Assembly: GCA_012845835.1 (NCBI GenBank)
Contig: JABAKD010000016.1
Coordinates: forward strand, 19,635,196 to 19,699,195
Reading direction: 5' to 3'
DNA: 64,000 bases
Source of the DNA: Undaria pinnatifida
Taxonomy: Eukaryota > Sar > Phaeophyceae > Laminariales > Alariaceae
Position 1 is the stretch's first letter; each line of letters begins with the position of its first letter. The notes under the pieces are model-generated. The model searched no databases and was not told where the DNA came from. It saw only the letters and a list, made by a program, of their open reading frames with translations. Of this stretch, positions 34,773-45,429 are shown one piece after another. Both the position numbers and the translations under genes were made by a program.

Positions 34773-35193
34773 TTTTTTTTTTTTCCATCCTCCGGCGGAT
34801 GGGGAAAAATAAAGCTTTAGCTCACCACACTTCCACGTATTTTCATACGCGTCGTGTGTCGATTTAACTCAGTTGCTTTCGCAGCCCAGCGCTAGCTGGC
34901 GCACCCTTCGGGTCCCATTGTAGGTATAGCGTAAGCTGTCCCTATCAGTGGTCTTCGTTACAAGCCCGGCAGCGCAAGCTGCCGTTGTATACGGATGCGT
35001 GTGTATGTCGACCCGGCCTGTCCCCTGAGGGTCAGTTTCGGTGGAGATAGCCACCCGGAATGTCATCTTTCCGGGTAGTGTGGGACTTGCGCAAGCTCAC
35101 CCACTAACAAAACCCCTGGCCATGGGAGATAGCCTTCCGCCGGACTTGGTCCAGTTACGGTCCACCCTACCCATTCGGGCGTTGGTCCTCGGA
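34773..35193 (-). mobile_element. 421-bp retro-insertion with poly-A tail and 11-bp TSD
   Basis: The direct repeat AGCAAGAAGAC occurs at 34762-34772 and 35194-35204 and flanks the insertion. On the plus strand the insertion begins with a run of 12 T, that is, a poly-A tail on the minus strand. An uninterrupted version of the target exists at 31628-31640 in another copy of the host repeat, where AGCAAGAAGAC is single. This is the signature of target-primed reverse transcription. The minus strand carries a 65-codon open frame (34869-35066, starting MTFRVAIST and ending in TAA) before an A-rich 3' part with a short inverted repeat CCATCCGCCGGAGGATGG near the tail. It is either a 5'-truncated LINE tail or a SINE/retrocopy; the family is not recognised. 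Confidence 0.82.
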
Positions 35194-35547
35194 AGCAAGA
35201 AGACATCCCTGTATATCATCTGCCTGGTGATGTTTACTATTCTAGAAGGTTTGATGTTAGATGCAGTATGCAACCCAGTTTTTAGGTGTAGTAAACAACG
35301 TGTTAAATCTTCATACTTTGTTATTGTACATGGATCGAAAGATAGAATGTTTGTAGTTACCATTTTTTTCTGACAATCACCGACCTGTACCCTTGACGAG
35401 GGTACACACACCCCCTAACACGCGCGATCGAAGTGTCACACGTAGTTTGCAGGGCTGAGTTTTGAAAACTTTCTTTGGTCAATCTCACAGCTGAATGAAT
35501 TGTGACTCTTCATTTTGTTCAAGTATGTGATACATAGACTATATATA

Positions 35548-36788
35548 GAGTCTGTCCGGTTAAATTTTCCCACGATTTCCGAAAAACCCCTCCCGAATTA
35601 TTGCGAGCGACTGACGTACCCCCTAGTGACATAACTTATATCGTGTGAAAGCTCTGTTTCAGGCGGATCGATTGATCGGAGCAGACTTTTTTTTTTTTTT
35701 TTTTTTGCCGAGAAAATCGCGATTCCGTCGAGATTTTGCCAGATTTTGTACAGTTTTATTTGATGGAGTGTGAAGTCGATTTTTTTTTTTTAGACCGGTT
35801 TTGAGCGTATTAGGTCGAGGAGCTCACGGCGACTCAACTCAACTTTTTTTTCGCTGATATACAACGGAGAAAAGGGCGAAAAACCTCATTTCCGGCGGCC
35901 TCAGTGTACAGTTTTTTGGGGAGAAACGAACCGATAGATAGATGTCGAAAAACTCAACGGATTCGGACGAATTGGACCTGCAGCTAGGGACGTTTTTTTT
36001 TTTTTCCGAGAAAAATTGATTTGAAGGAGAAATGGCGCGTCAAAGTTTGGTATGCTCACACACCACATACAACCACACCACACGCCTACAACCCACCTAC
36101 AGCACACCACACAGCAGTCCCATAGACCACTCTGAGGGACCACCCAAGCCCCCAAACATGACTGGGCGCGGGCGATATCTAACGAGGCTGCCGATAAGAT
36201 GTTGAAGAGGTTCACAGCGGCAAAACTCGCACCGAGCTGACCTGAACGGCAGCACCAGCCGCCGCGATATCTCCTCCCCGAAACCATAAGTGAATTGATT
36301 TAAAAAAAGACACACGCACCCATACACATGGTTTTATTATTGAGGTTCGGTGATATATTTTCGTCATTTGCATTTGATCGGTCACGAGACTAGAGCGGGG
36401 CGGGGGTGTCACAAGTCTAGGAGACAATGTTGGTCTTCGTGGCGTTGTCGAGCTGGTTTTGGGGCGAGGGTGCGGATATGGAGAGGAAAACGGAACTCGG
36501 ATATTCGATGCATATTTAACAGGTTAATGGAACGCTAATGCATCCATGGGTTACGGGGCAATATTCGGGATAATATGTATCGTTTCGGGCTAATATGTGT
36601 CGGTTCGGGGTAATTTCGGGGTAATTTTCACCCAAAAACGGCCAATTTCACCGATTTTTTTTTTTACCCCGGATTTCGATGCTTCTCGACCGTGCGGTTC
36701 TTGTCAACCTATTTTCGCGTTCCAACTCTCAAAAACAAGCGAGAAAAAGTGGGGGTCACGTTGTGGGAGAATTTAACCGGACAGACCC
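35548..36788. mobile_element. 1241-bp TIR element flanked by TA
   Basis: The left end GAGTCTGTCCGGTTAAATTT and the right end (reverse complement GGGTCTGTCCGGTTAAATTC) match at 24 of 26 positions including the following TCCCAC. TA lies immediately outside both ends (35546-35547 and 36789-36790), as expected for Tc1/mariner-type or other TA-targeting elements. The interior has poly-T tracts, GGGGTAATTT-like repeats (36540-36625) and open frames up to 128 codons, none with a DDE signature that could be recognised. It is therefore a non-autonomous or decayed copy. Confidence 0.8.
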
Positions 36789-39130
36789 TACCAGATGAGC
36801 AATGTCATGGCCTAGCTATACAACGAAAAAAATGTTAAAAAAGTAACGAAACTACGACGATTTCGGCTAAGGTGACTTAACCCCTTCACAACTGGAAACC
36901 CGTTTTTGGGGACAAAATTACTTGGATTTAGTGTAGGGAGGGGTTCGGGGGCTCTAAACGGGTTAAGGGGGGAACCGTCATTCAGAAACGTTTTTATTCG
37001 AAGAGTGCTACTAGTGTGTACACTATGATACCTCCAACATCGTACTGTAGCACGTGTCCTGCCACTACTACTACTACTACTACTATACTACTACTACTAC
37101 GGCTACTGCTACTACTACTACTACTACTACTACGGCTACTGCTACTACCACTACTGTACTACTACTACTACTACTACTACGAAAAGTATGGCAAAGATGA
37201 GGGTTCGAGTCCTGCCGAGTGCATGCTCGTGCTCGTACATTGATACGGAGGGACTATTTCTTGCGGAAAAAAAACAAAGTGACAATTAATAAATTGATAC
37301 GACTCGCTATATAAGGGCATGACATTGCGTTGTCGAATGCATTACGATGCATTATCTCTGTGTCGTAGCTTGTGACCACAGAGCTGATCTTTCTAGGGTG
37401 AAGAATCAGTACGGACACTGGGTGTGCTGGATGTCGACGAGTAGAAGAACGGTTTAATGTGAAGAACACACACACATATTGCAAGAAGATAGCGTGAGTT
37501 AGCAAAAAAATGACGAAAGTCGACGGGAGCATGCAAAGCTGAAAAGTGGTCCCGAATGCTAAATGAACCCTATGTCGTGCGCGATTCAAATGAAGGCACG
37601 TATCGTATGTACCCGGGGGGGAAGGGGAAGACACTTGTGACCACGGCTTGTAGAGAAGGTCGTTTATTATGGTAAAACCTCCTACGGTTTGAGCCCTGCA
37701 AAGTAGAAATTGATGACTAAAGATGAGAATGCGTTACCAGGTACCAGGGTATGAAAGACGAACCAAACGAAACGTAAGTACGATAACACCTGATGATGGA
37801 TGTAATGGACGCCCTCGCTGGTGCTGCGAAGAACGGAGAGTCGAGAGTAGACCAAGAATCTACAGAGAAATAGCGAGTATGATAGTCACTATTTGAAGGG
37901 AAGCAAGGGAGAAAAAAGAAGGAGGCCAAGGATGGCACATGTAAGCGAGAAGACGCAGTATGCGACACCACTTGAACACCTCTTATTTCTGGCCAGGCTG
38001 GAAGTCTTGATTTTTGTGTTGTTTTTTTGTTATTCATGGCTTTCACTCTCCAGCCTAACCTCACCCTATGAGAGGCTTTTACCCCTTCAGCGACATTGTG
38101 AACAAGCCGCGTTCCTGCATCATGTTGCGAGCACACAGCACACGACAAGGCAAGCTGTGCGCTCGTGTCCTGACCGGCACTTTCATTTGAGTTAGACAGC
38201 CTTACTGTCGTCAGCAAATCTATTGATCAGTGTACTAATGGCAGCCTAGGTGGCTTCGTGTGAAGGTGAAGGATGCTGCAAACGCGTCACTTTCATTTAT
38301 TCGTCAATATTGCTTTTTTCCATCTGAAGCCCCCTCATGATTCTCAATAATAAGTGCTGCTGCTGTCGCTTTCTGTAAGCAGAAAAAACGCAGCCAGAAA
38401 CCCGTGTGTTATATAATGTTATACAAGTAACTGGTCTTGGAGTATACAAGCAATGGCGTGGAGAATGGCGCGAAAGCGTGAAGGGCAGGGTACACTACTA
38501 CCACGCTAAATAGGTGCAGGTGGCGGCAAAAAGAGCGGAGCAACGCCCATACATAAGTACAAATAGGTGAGAGAGCTTCGACGAGGAAATAATCGGCCAC
38601 GCGGGGCCACGTGGCCACGTGTAGGTTAGAGAGGGACATTGTATATTAGATTGCTATTAATAGCCATCTCACTATATGCCGGGTACCGGATACGCTTTGG
38701 CGTCGATCACTCAGAAACAGCCACAGAAGGAAAGACACACTCCGGGTGGACACCAACACAACCAAACACAACGTAACAGATAGTATCTCTCCGTTCGGTA
38801 CCCACTGCCTAGCCCAAGCTACGAGTACCTGGTTCTCAATAAGTTGTTGATGATCATTCCATTAAACGGTCGTTTACGCGTAAATCCATAATTTTGTCCT
38901 AGCGGCTCCCGGGGTATAGCGAGGCAGTTACGACTACTACCATCAATACTGCTTCTCGATTGATACCTGCCATACATTTCGAGTCAATATTAATTCGTTT
39001 TCTGCTCAATGCCCAGCAATATTACACGCACGAATTGGCTGTCTCAAGTAGGTGGAACTTTTGCTTATAGTCTACCTGGCGCAAGAGCATACTGCTACCA
39101 CTACTCGTGCTGCATATGCCAAAGTTTCTC
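36789..39130. other. Non-coding stretch with a CTA microsatellite
   Basis: A CTA/CTG-rich array lies at 37063-37185. A segment at 37628-37655 (TGTGACCACGGCTTGT) matches 13417-13432 in a kinase intron. The rest shows no convincing exon; the 166-codon minus-strand frame (37717-38217) has no recognisable domain. Confidence 0.45.
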
Positions 39131-39132
39131 AC

Positions 39133-39223
39133 CTCCCGCCACTCCTGCTAGACAGGGCATTTTGGCTTTGAAGACATGCTCGAGGCCCGCGACGTCCATC
39201 TCCTTGAACGCGTCGCAGGAATG
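39133..39223 (-). CDS. Possible isolated exon, unidentified
   Basis: A 91-bp segment on the minus strand is bounded by an acceptor (CACTCCAG) and a donor (GTGAGA). It has coding-like GC-rich third positions and encodes HSCDAFKEMDVAGLEHVFKA followed by KMPCLAGVAGG. The splice sites and codon use resemble the two well-supported genes in this window, but no neighbouring exon could be joined to it and the protein family is not recognised. It may be a real exon of a gene whose other exons are too short to see, or chance. Confidence 0.3.
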
Positions 39224-39654
39224 CTGGAGTGCACATATTATCATATGGTGTGTACGGAGTGTACAAGCATAGACTATGCACGCCATGAGTGAATCCCACC
39301 CTCCTGGCAAGAATGACCTCGTGAGGAGGGGTGCGGTTGGGGGAGGTTTAGGTACTTAAATATGTCGTGATGAGTTCGTAGTGCGTACGTATGTACGATG
39401 CGATTTTCATATCTTGCGTGGAATTTCGTTAACATATACCGTGATACACGTTTCATACTATTAGTAATATATGATAGTATATGTTGTTCGTTTGCCGTTC
39501 GACACAGTACCAGAGTAGGAATACATACCATGCAACATGTGAAAATACGCCGTCAGTGGCGTACCAGGATACAACATTCATATTATACGTACGGTAAACG
39601 AGTTTACTAACTCTGTCGTCGTCGGTTTCGAATGCTCCGCGACCAAGTCTAATA

Positions 39655-40945
39655 TAAGGTTGTTCAAACGCCCCATTTACAATCGAAATCGGCCAGAGTA
39701 ATAAACATTTCAACGTAATTGATAACACGTCATTATCTTTCTAGCCATCCATGACGTAGCGTTCATTCACCCCCCCCCTCCCCTCCAACGCTCCCTCCTT
39801 CCCCACCACCAGCACGATCGCATAAACCTAGCACCACGAGTATAGCAAGCCCATACATATATGGTTAATACGCGCGATCGGAGTATCACACACAATCTTG
39901 CAAAGATGAGTTTCGATCAAATCTTTGATCTCACAGCTGGAGTGTATTTTAATATTATATGTGACCTAAACCCCTTGGAAACCCTCCCCCCCCCTTTTTC
40001 CTTTCCGCTCTCTCTTGCTCAAACGCCCCACCTAATATCGAATTCCGCCAGAGTAATAAACACTTTTACGCCCTGGATATCACCTCATTATCTTTACAGA
40101 ACCATCCATGCCGCTGCTGCAATTCCCACCCGCCCCCGCCCCCCCCCGCTCCCTCGTTCCCCACCACCCGCACCATCGCCTAGACCTAGCACTACGCGTA
40201 TAGCAAACCCCTACATCTATGCAACCTAAAGCCCTTTCGCCCCCCCCCCCCCCGGACCTCCCCCCCCCTTCCCCCCCCCCCCCTACCTCCCCAACCCCCC
40301 ACCCCACCCCCACCCCCTCGAACACTCCGCCCTCTACTCACTGGTTGTACGACTTACAGGATATACATGATAGAACTGGTGCACATTGTTTTCAAAACCG
40401 TCAAATGAATCCCCTTTAAGGATTTATAGTTTCCAAGCACAATAAATTGAGCTGCCCCACCCGTCCCCTCACCCCTGCCCCCCCCACCCCCGCTCCCTTT
40501 TGATCAAAACCAGGCCTTCACGTCCTTAACGACTCCGCCCTCCCCTCACCGAATATTCGACTTACAGGATTCACTTGATAAACTGATGCATTTCCTTCCA
40601 CAGCTGTCAGATTTTGTCCCCCTCAGAAACGGGTTTTATAGTTTCCGCGCACAGACTGACTAACATCATCCCTGCTGACCCTGATAGCTACACTGTAGTT
40701 GCAAGGGGAGTCGCCGACCTATATCCTTAATGAGGACACACAACCCGTAATACGCGCGATCGGAGTATCACACACAGCTTGCAGAGTGACTTTCGACAGA
40801 ATACTCGATCTCACAGCTGGTGGAGTGTTTGTTTTGTTTTTAAGTATCTCGAAGTATCTCGACGTACCACGCGCAGCGTTCAAAGATGATTTTTTGTAAA
40901 AAAAAAACCTTTATGGTCGATCTCACAGCTTAATGAAGCGTAATT
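39655..40945 (-). repeat. Reverse copy of the G-tract-rich repeat
   Basis: All the blocks of the 27.8-35.4 kb repeat occur here in reverse orientation and in order, with poly-C in place of poly-G: GGCCAGAGTAATAAACA, ATAACACGTCATTATC, AGCACCACGAGTATAGC, the dispersed motif near 39905-39945, a second round of blocks from 40020, and the motif again at 40785-40820 and more weakly near 40900. Part of the unit is therefore duplicated within the copy. Confidence 0.75.
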
Positions 40946-41339
40946 TTTCATATTTTTGAATACAGCAGTGTCTGGTATTCATTGTTCCCGTATAAAATAC
41001 CAACGGAAAACTCAACCTTACTACTTGTTGTATAGTATGATGATATATGACATGATGATATGTACTGCTTGTTCTCTCTCGTTGTCCGCGTCAAGGTTTT
41101 TGTTTTCTTGCAATTTTCTTGCAACGATCGCTCCCTCCGGTCTAACAGAAGAACAGTGGATATTCTCGTAATAGAAAAGTGGGTACAAGTATGGGTACCT
41201 ACAGAGCACTTCTTCTGAGTGCTGCAGCTGTATGACGAACGCGCCACACCCACGCGCTTCATTCCGCCCCCGCCCCCCTCCCAGGCGAAAAGTGTTCCCA
41301 TCTACCGGTACGACTGACTGCTTGTTATGCGTTACCACC

Positions 41340-41765
41340 ACCGCGCCGTTGTTGTTCGTTCGTTCATGGCCCGACGTGCGTGCATGGTGCTCTCCTGCAT
41401 GCAGGTGTTACCGCGTTTGCTCTCGTAGTATGAACCTGCGGGGTGCTGGTACAAAGTCTGCTTGCAGGTGTTTCCGAGTTTGGTCGTTCGCTCGTGTTCA
41501 TGATATACGATGTGCGGGGTGCTGCTGATCTGCTCACAGGTGTTACGGTGCCGAGTTCGTCCTTGGAACGACGTGCGGACGTGGGGAGGTTGATGATCTA
41601 GTTGCAGGTGCTAGTTCGACTACTGCTACTGCAACTGATTATTCTACTGCGCTCGTTCGTGGTGCGATGTGCGTGGTGCTGGTCTATTTTTTGCAGGTAG
41701 GTGCTGTGGTTTTTGTTCGTGACGTGCAGCGAGAAGGCTTCGGACTGCTTGCAGGTGTTCAAGGC
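41340..41765 (+). repeat. Diverged minisatellite, unit ~60-75 bp
   Basis: Imperfect units each contain TTGCAGGTGTT- or CACAGGTGTT-like sequence, then GAGTTxGTTCGTTCGTG-like sequence, then GATGTGCGGGGTGCTG-like sequence, starting near 41395, 41460, 41530, 41600, 41690 and 41745. They are too diverged to define a consensus by eye. No gene is seen. Confidence 0.5.
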
Positions 41766-41769
41766 TTTT

Positions 41770-44700
41770 ACGGCCCGGCGGCCCACCTTGATTGACATGT
41801 TTGGTTTTGGTTAAGAAGGAGGGCACCTTAGCGCATACCGGTACCAGGTTTTCGACGCTGTCACCGTGCACAGTGTGTGTCAACTTTAAGTAGTGTCGAA
41901 TACTAGGCACGTAATAGCAAGTCGTGGGGTCCTCGTGCTGTTGCTCTTGATTGATCGATGTAACTCCTCTATTGTGTAGCCGCAGCTGTGCCCCAGTTGT
42001 AGCTAACAGCCTCTTTCCCTTTCCGCCTGTCGCAGGTTTGACGTCTGAGAGGAGGAAGGGATGGTCGGGCTGAAGGGGAGGGTACTAGTGTACTAGTGTA
42101 CTACTGGACGATAGAGGTCACAGGGTGGCACAGTTTGAGGCGATACAGTACACTACTACAGTACATTACAGTACAGTAAGTACTACCCCATTGTAGGAGC
42201 ACCCTGTGACAAATCGAAGCAGGCGCTCTTACCTATAGATACATTGTCTTCGAAGGAGGGAAGAAGGGGGGGCGGGGGGCGGAGGGAGGGAGGGAGGGAG
42301 GGGGGGAGGGGGGGAGCGAAGGAGGAAGGGAGGGGGGGGAGAGAGGGTACAGTCGCAACGGCGGCACCTGGGGGGCGCTAAAGTGCCGTAGGAATGTGCT
42401 CGGAATAGGGCCCTGGTTGTTGCTCGACTGCAGCAGAACAGCTACGTGTTCTCCTCCAACACAGTCAACATACCCGGTATACATATTCACAGCGACCAGG
42501 CGATCACCAAATGCGCTGTATAGGATAATTAGAGCTTGAAGGGTTTTGCCGACGCTGCCCCTAGCGGCGTGTGGATCGTTTGTAGGCCATGCATAAGACG
42601 CTGCTCCTCCTCCTCCTCCTCCTCCTCCGCGTGAACGTGAGATACATAGATGTACTAATTCTTCATCTTAATTTTCAACATTTTATTTATTATTTCACCA
42701 TCCCTCGCATTACAGCATACGGCAACATCTCGTCCACCCTCCCCCCACTCCACCTCCCCCCACTCCACCCCCACCGCTCTCCGCCCTCGAGCGTTCCCGG
42801 AGCGAATGCTCGCCGCTCTAACACGAGGGCGTCGAATCGGTAGAGGCGTGTCACGAAAATAACGGGCGGGAAACAGATTGCTACGCAGACCCCGGCTGAG
42901 TCTGCTTTCGCCAATAATCAGCCGTTTCTATCCGTCCGTGCCACGAGCACTACCTCCTCTTCCTGCTTAGGTACACGTGGTATTAGTCGCTATGCGCACG
43001 CGTGATTGCCTGTACGCCCCAATGACTGCATGCCTATACCTGACGTATACGTATGCGCTCGTGTTTCTGCATGCGCTTGTATCCCTGAATGTCTGTATGA
43101 CAGCATGCCTTCAAACCCTGGTGGCTAAGATTGTACACATATCGCACCAGAACCAAGATATTCCAATCAGGAACGAAATTCAGGAGTCATTTGGTATCCA
43201 CGTCAATGCTCTCAAGGTCTATATTTCCGTCGATATTGGTATGAGGTACCGCGAGACATGCGGGACGTCAAGCGATGACTTGCTACGTAGCTGGTTTTTC
43301 GCAGGGCGAGCGAGTTTTAACCCACACCTACCCAACCACCCCCACATCCCGCTAGTTCTTCTGCTTGCTTCAAGTCGCAAATCGAGTCTGAGCCCACCCA
43401 ACCCTGTCTCAGCAACGGACAACTGAGGAGAAAAAAAGCAAGGGTTACGAGGGAATACGGGAACACGGTACTACAGCAACAATTCCCCCCCACACCCTTT
43501 GACAGCACCATTAATGACCTTGGCAATTAGAACACCGCGCCATCCTCTCCTGCTTGTTAGTCACAGAAGGAGAACAATCTTGCTAGAAAATGAAAAGCTG
43601 CTTCCTATCGCTCTCCTACCATCTACAGCGGCATAGATACGAGTAAAGCGCCATTGGTGTGAACTTAGTCGAATGAGGTCGCAGCATCGTGGTGGACTGT
43701 TGGGCATCGGAATACTTCATCAACAGCCCCTCTTCCTTTCACCTCTCCGGACGAACTTATAATAAACGTATAGTATTCACGACAATAGCCCAACGTACCC
43801 AATATTTACGTCCATATTCTTTCAGTAGCGGTATGCCAGTTAAAAAACAATAATACGTACCTGATATTACTCCCCCAACAATACCGACGACGACAGTTCG
43901 ATATCTTGCACGGAACAAGATATGCTCAAATGTATCCTCGCGACATACGTAACCATATGAATATTCTACATAGTAACCTTTCTACTTCATCAACCAACTG
44001 ACCATCAACCAACCAACCAACCTGTATGCCACTCATACATTAACGCCATTTCTCTTATTATCACTTTAAACCTGGTGTATAATACCGTACCACTGTACGA
44101 GTATTTACTGTATTTGTTTCTCCTGGGGGGGAGGGGGGGGGTCAAACCTGTAGTTCGAATACTACACGCATACCTACGTTAATAGTCGTCACCGATTTGC
44201 ACACCACTAATCCTGCTCAAGAGCGGTGTAAACTGGACCACAGACCACCGACCGATCGCCGCCACCAACCCAGCCACAGCCGCCGCAGTCGCAAACAAGT
44301 GCCAACGACTCTAGAGCCTAGAGTCACAGCCACCAAAGAACAGACCACGACGACACTCTGATGAGTGCCTACTCACTTCCACCACGCGCAAGCTCCGCTG
44401 CGGTCACGGCCACGTAGATGCGGCACGAAACGAGAATACTCGACCAAAACCAGCGCCAAAGCACTCCACCTATCTTGTCCGGTAAGAGAGAGGACATATG
44501 ATCCAAGAGATAGGAGGGGAAAATCCATTCACCATTACACTCTTCCCCGTATCACAAACCTGACCCCTCCCAGGCGCGGCACGGGGGCTACAAAAGGCGA
44601 CAACCAGAAGATCACGAGGACGTCTCAGCGTAGCTACCCTGGTAAAAGAGAGAACACGTCCCACCTAAGAGTACAGGAGGGCAAATCTAACCGCTACTAT

Positions 44701-44900
44701 ACACACTCCCTTCTCATTTATCACAGCCCCGCTCTCTCCAGGGGTTAGCATGGCAGGAAATATAAAATAACCATCACCATCACTACCACCACCACCACCC
44801 CAAAGCATCTCATCCATCTCCTGCGATGAGATACCCACCATTCAACCTTTTCCCCCCGTTGGGGCACATGGCGCGCTTTGTGTCTCCCGCTCCTTCTCTA
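41770..44900. other. Non-coding stretch, small inverted repeat and tandem repeats
   Basis: Contents: a small inverted repeat GTCACAGGGTG (42117-42127) and CACCCTGTGAC (42200-42210), GGGA-rich purine tracts (42245-42350), a CAACCAAC run (44000-44022), and two diverged units of about 170 bp (44470-44755) sharing GGTAAxAGAGAG and CCxGCxCxCxCCAGG. A plus-strand frame of 149 codons (42977-43426) has no recognisable features and was not called. Confidence 0.4.
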
Positions 44901-44919
44901 GAAGCCATCGCTCGACGGT

Positions 44920-45282
44920 TTACCTCACGCGGCAGGCGTACCCTACGCGGCTAGCTTGCCAGGCGGGTCCACCGTATCCAGCATGTCCACCGTATCCAGC
45001 ATGTCCACCATACCCCGCTTGTCCACCGTACCCAGCTTGCCGGGGATAATAACCCGGCACACCCACCGCCGTCGCCTGACACGCCAAGGACCCACACGCG
45101 GCAGCGGGCGGCTGGGAGGGGAACCCAGGCGAACACCAACCCAAACTAGCAAACCTAGACGGAGCGGAAGGGCAGGGGGGCACTGGGAGGTAACCACCAC
45201 CCTTGCGACACCTTCTACCACCCCTGCCGCCGCCATCACCACCACCTCCGCAGAAGTAACCGTCGCCGCCACCGGCAGTCAT
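44920..45282 (-). CDS. Open frame with AGYGG repeats
   Basis: A 120-codon minus-strand frame has a Gly/Asp-rich start, a Pro/Ala middle and four near-perfect AGYGGx hexapeptide units (AGYGGQ, AGYGGH, AGYGGH, AGYGGP) encoded by an 18-bp DNA repeat (44970-45045). It lies directly downstream of the broken kinase-tail relative and could have been part of the same protein. GYGG-rich tails occur in structural and RNA-binding proteins, but the plus strand is open too, so a pure DNA-repeat explanation is equally possible. Confidence 0.25.
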   Translation of the reverse strand: MTAGGGDGYFCGGGGDGGGRGGRRCRKGGGYLPVPPCPSAPSRFASLGWCSPGFPSQPPAAACGSLACQATAVGVPGYYPRQAGYGGQAGYGGHAGYGGHAGYGGPAWQASRVGYACRVR

Positions 45283-45429
45283 CCTTCATGGAGCCCTCAC
45301 AACAGCAGGAGCAGGAGAATCACCTCCTTGGAGAACGTGACTGTCAAGCGGCCCCCGTCTGTTGGAACGCGCATTGTTGGTGATGGCGCGGATTGACGCC
45401 ATTTATCTCGACCCCACTCCTTGAGCTTG

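Larger units (their letters stand above)
27780..35460. repeat. Nest of a G-tract-rich dispersed repeat in both orientations
   Basis: The same ordered blocks recur. They are: (a) CACTCCAGCTGTGAGATCGA with CATCTTTGCAAGCTGTGTG; (b) a GTCGGCGACTCCCCTTGC block; (c) GACAAAATCTG plus CAGCTGTGGAAGG; (d) GGGCGGAGTGTTCGA then a poly-G tract; (e) GTAGGGGCTTGC and GTGGTGCTAGGTCTAGG; (f) GATAATGAGGTGATATC; (g) GGTGGGGCGTTTGAACAAGAG; (h) GCGCGGAAACTATAAATCC. Forward copies or partial copies lie at about 28.08-28.86, 30.12-31.76, 33.41-34.77 and 35.19-35.46 kb; reverse copies at 27.79-28.07 and 32.13-33.40 kb. No protein is encoded. Poly-G runs separate the blocks. The unit is about 1.3-1.6 kb, and its class is not known. 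Confidence 0.8.

Noticed and set aside
42977-43426. 149-codon plus-strand frame
   Set aside because: No domain, odd composition with a Cys/Met/Leu-rich start, no supporting neighbours.
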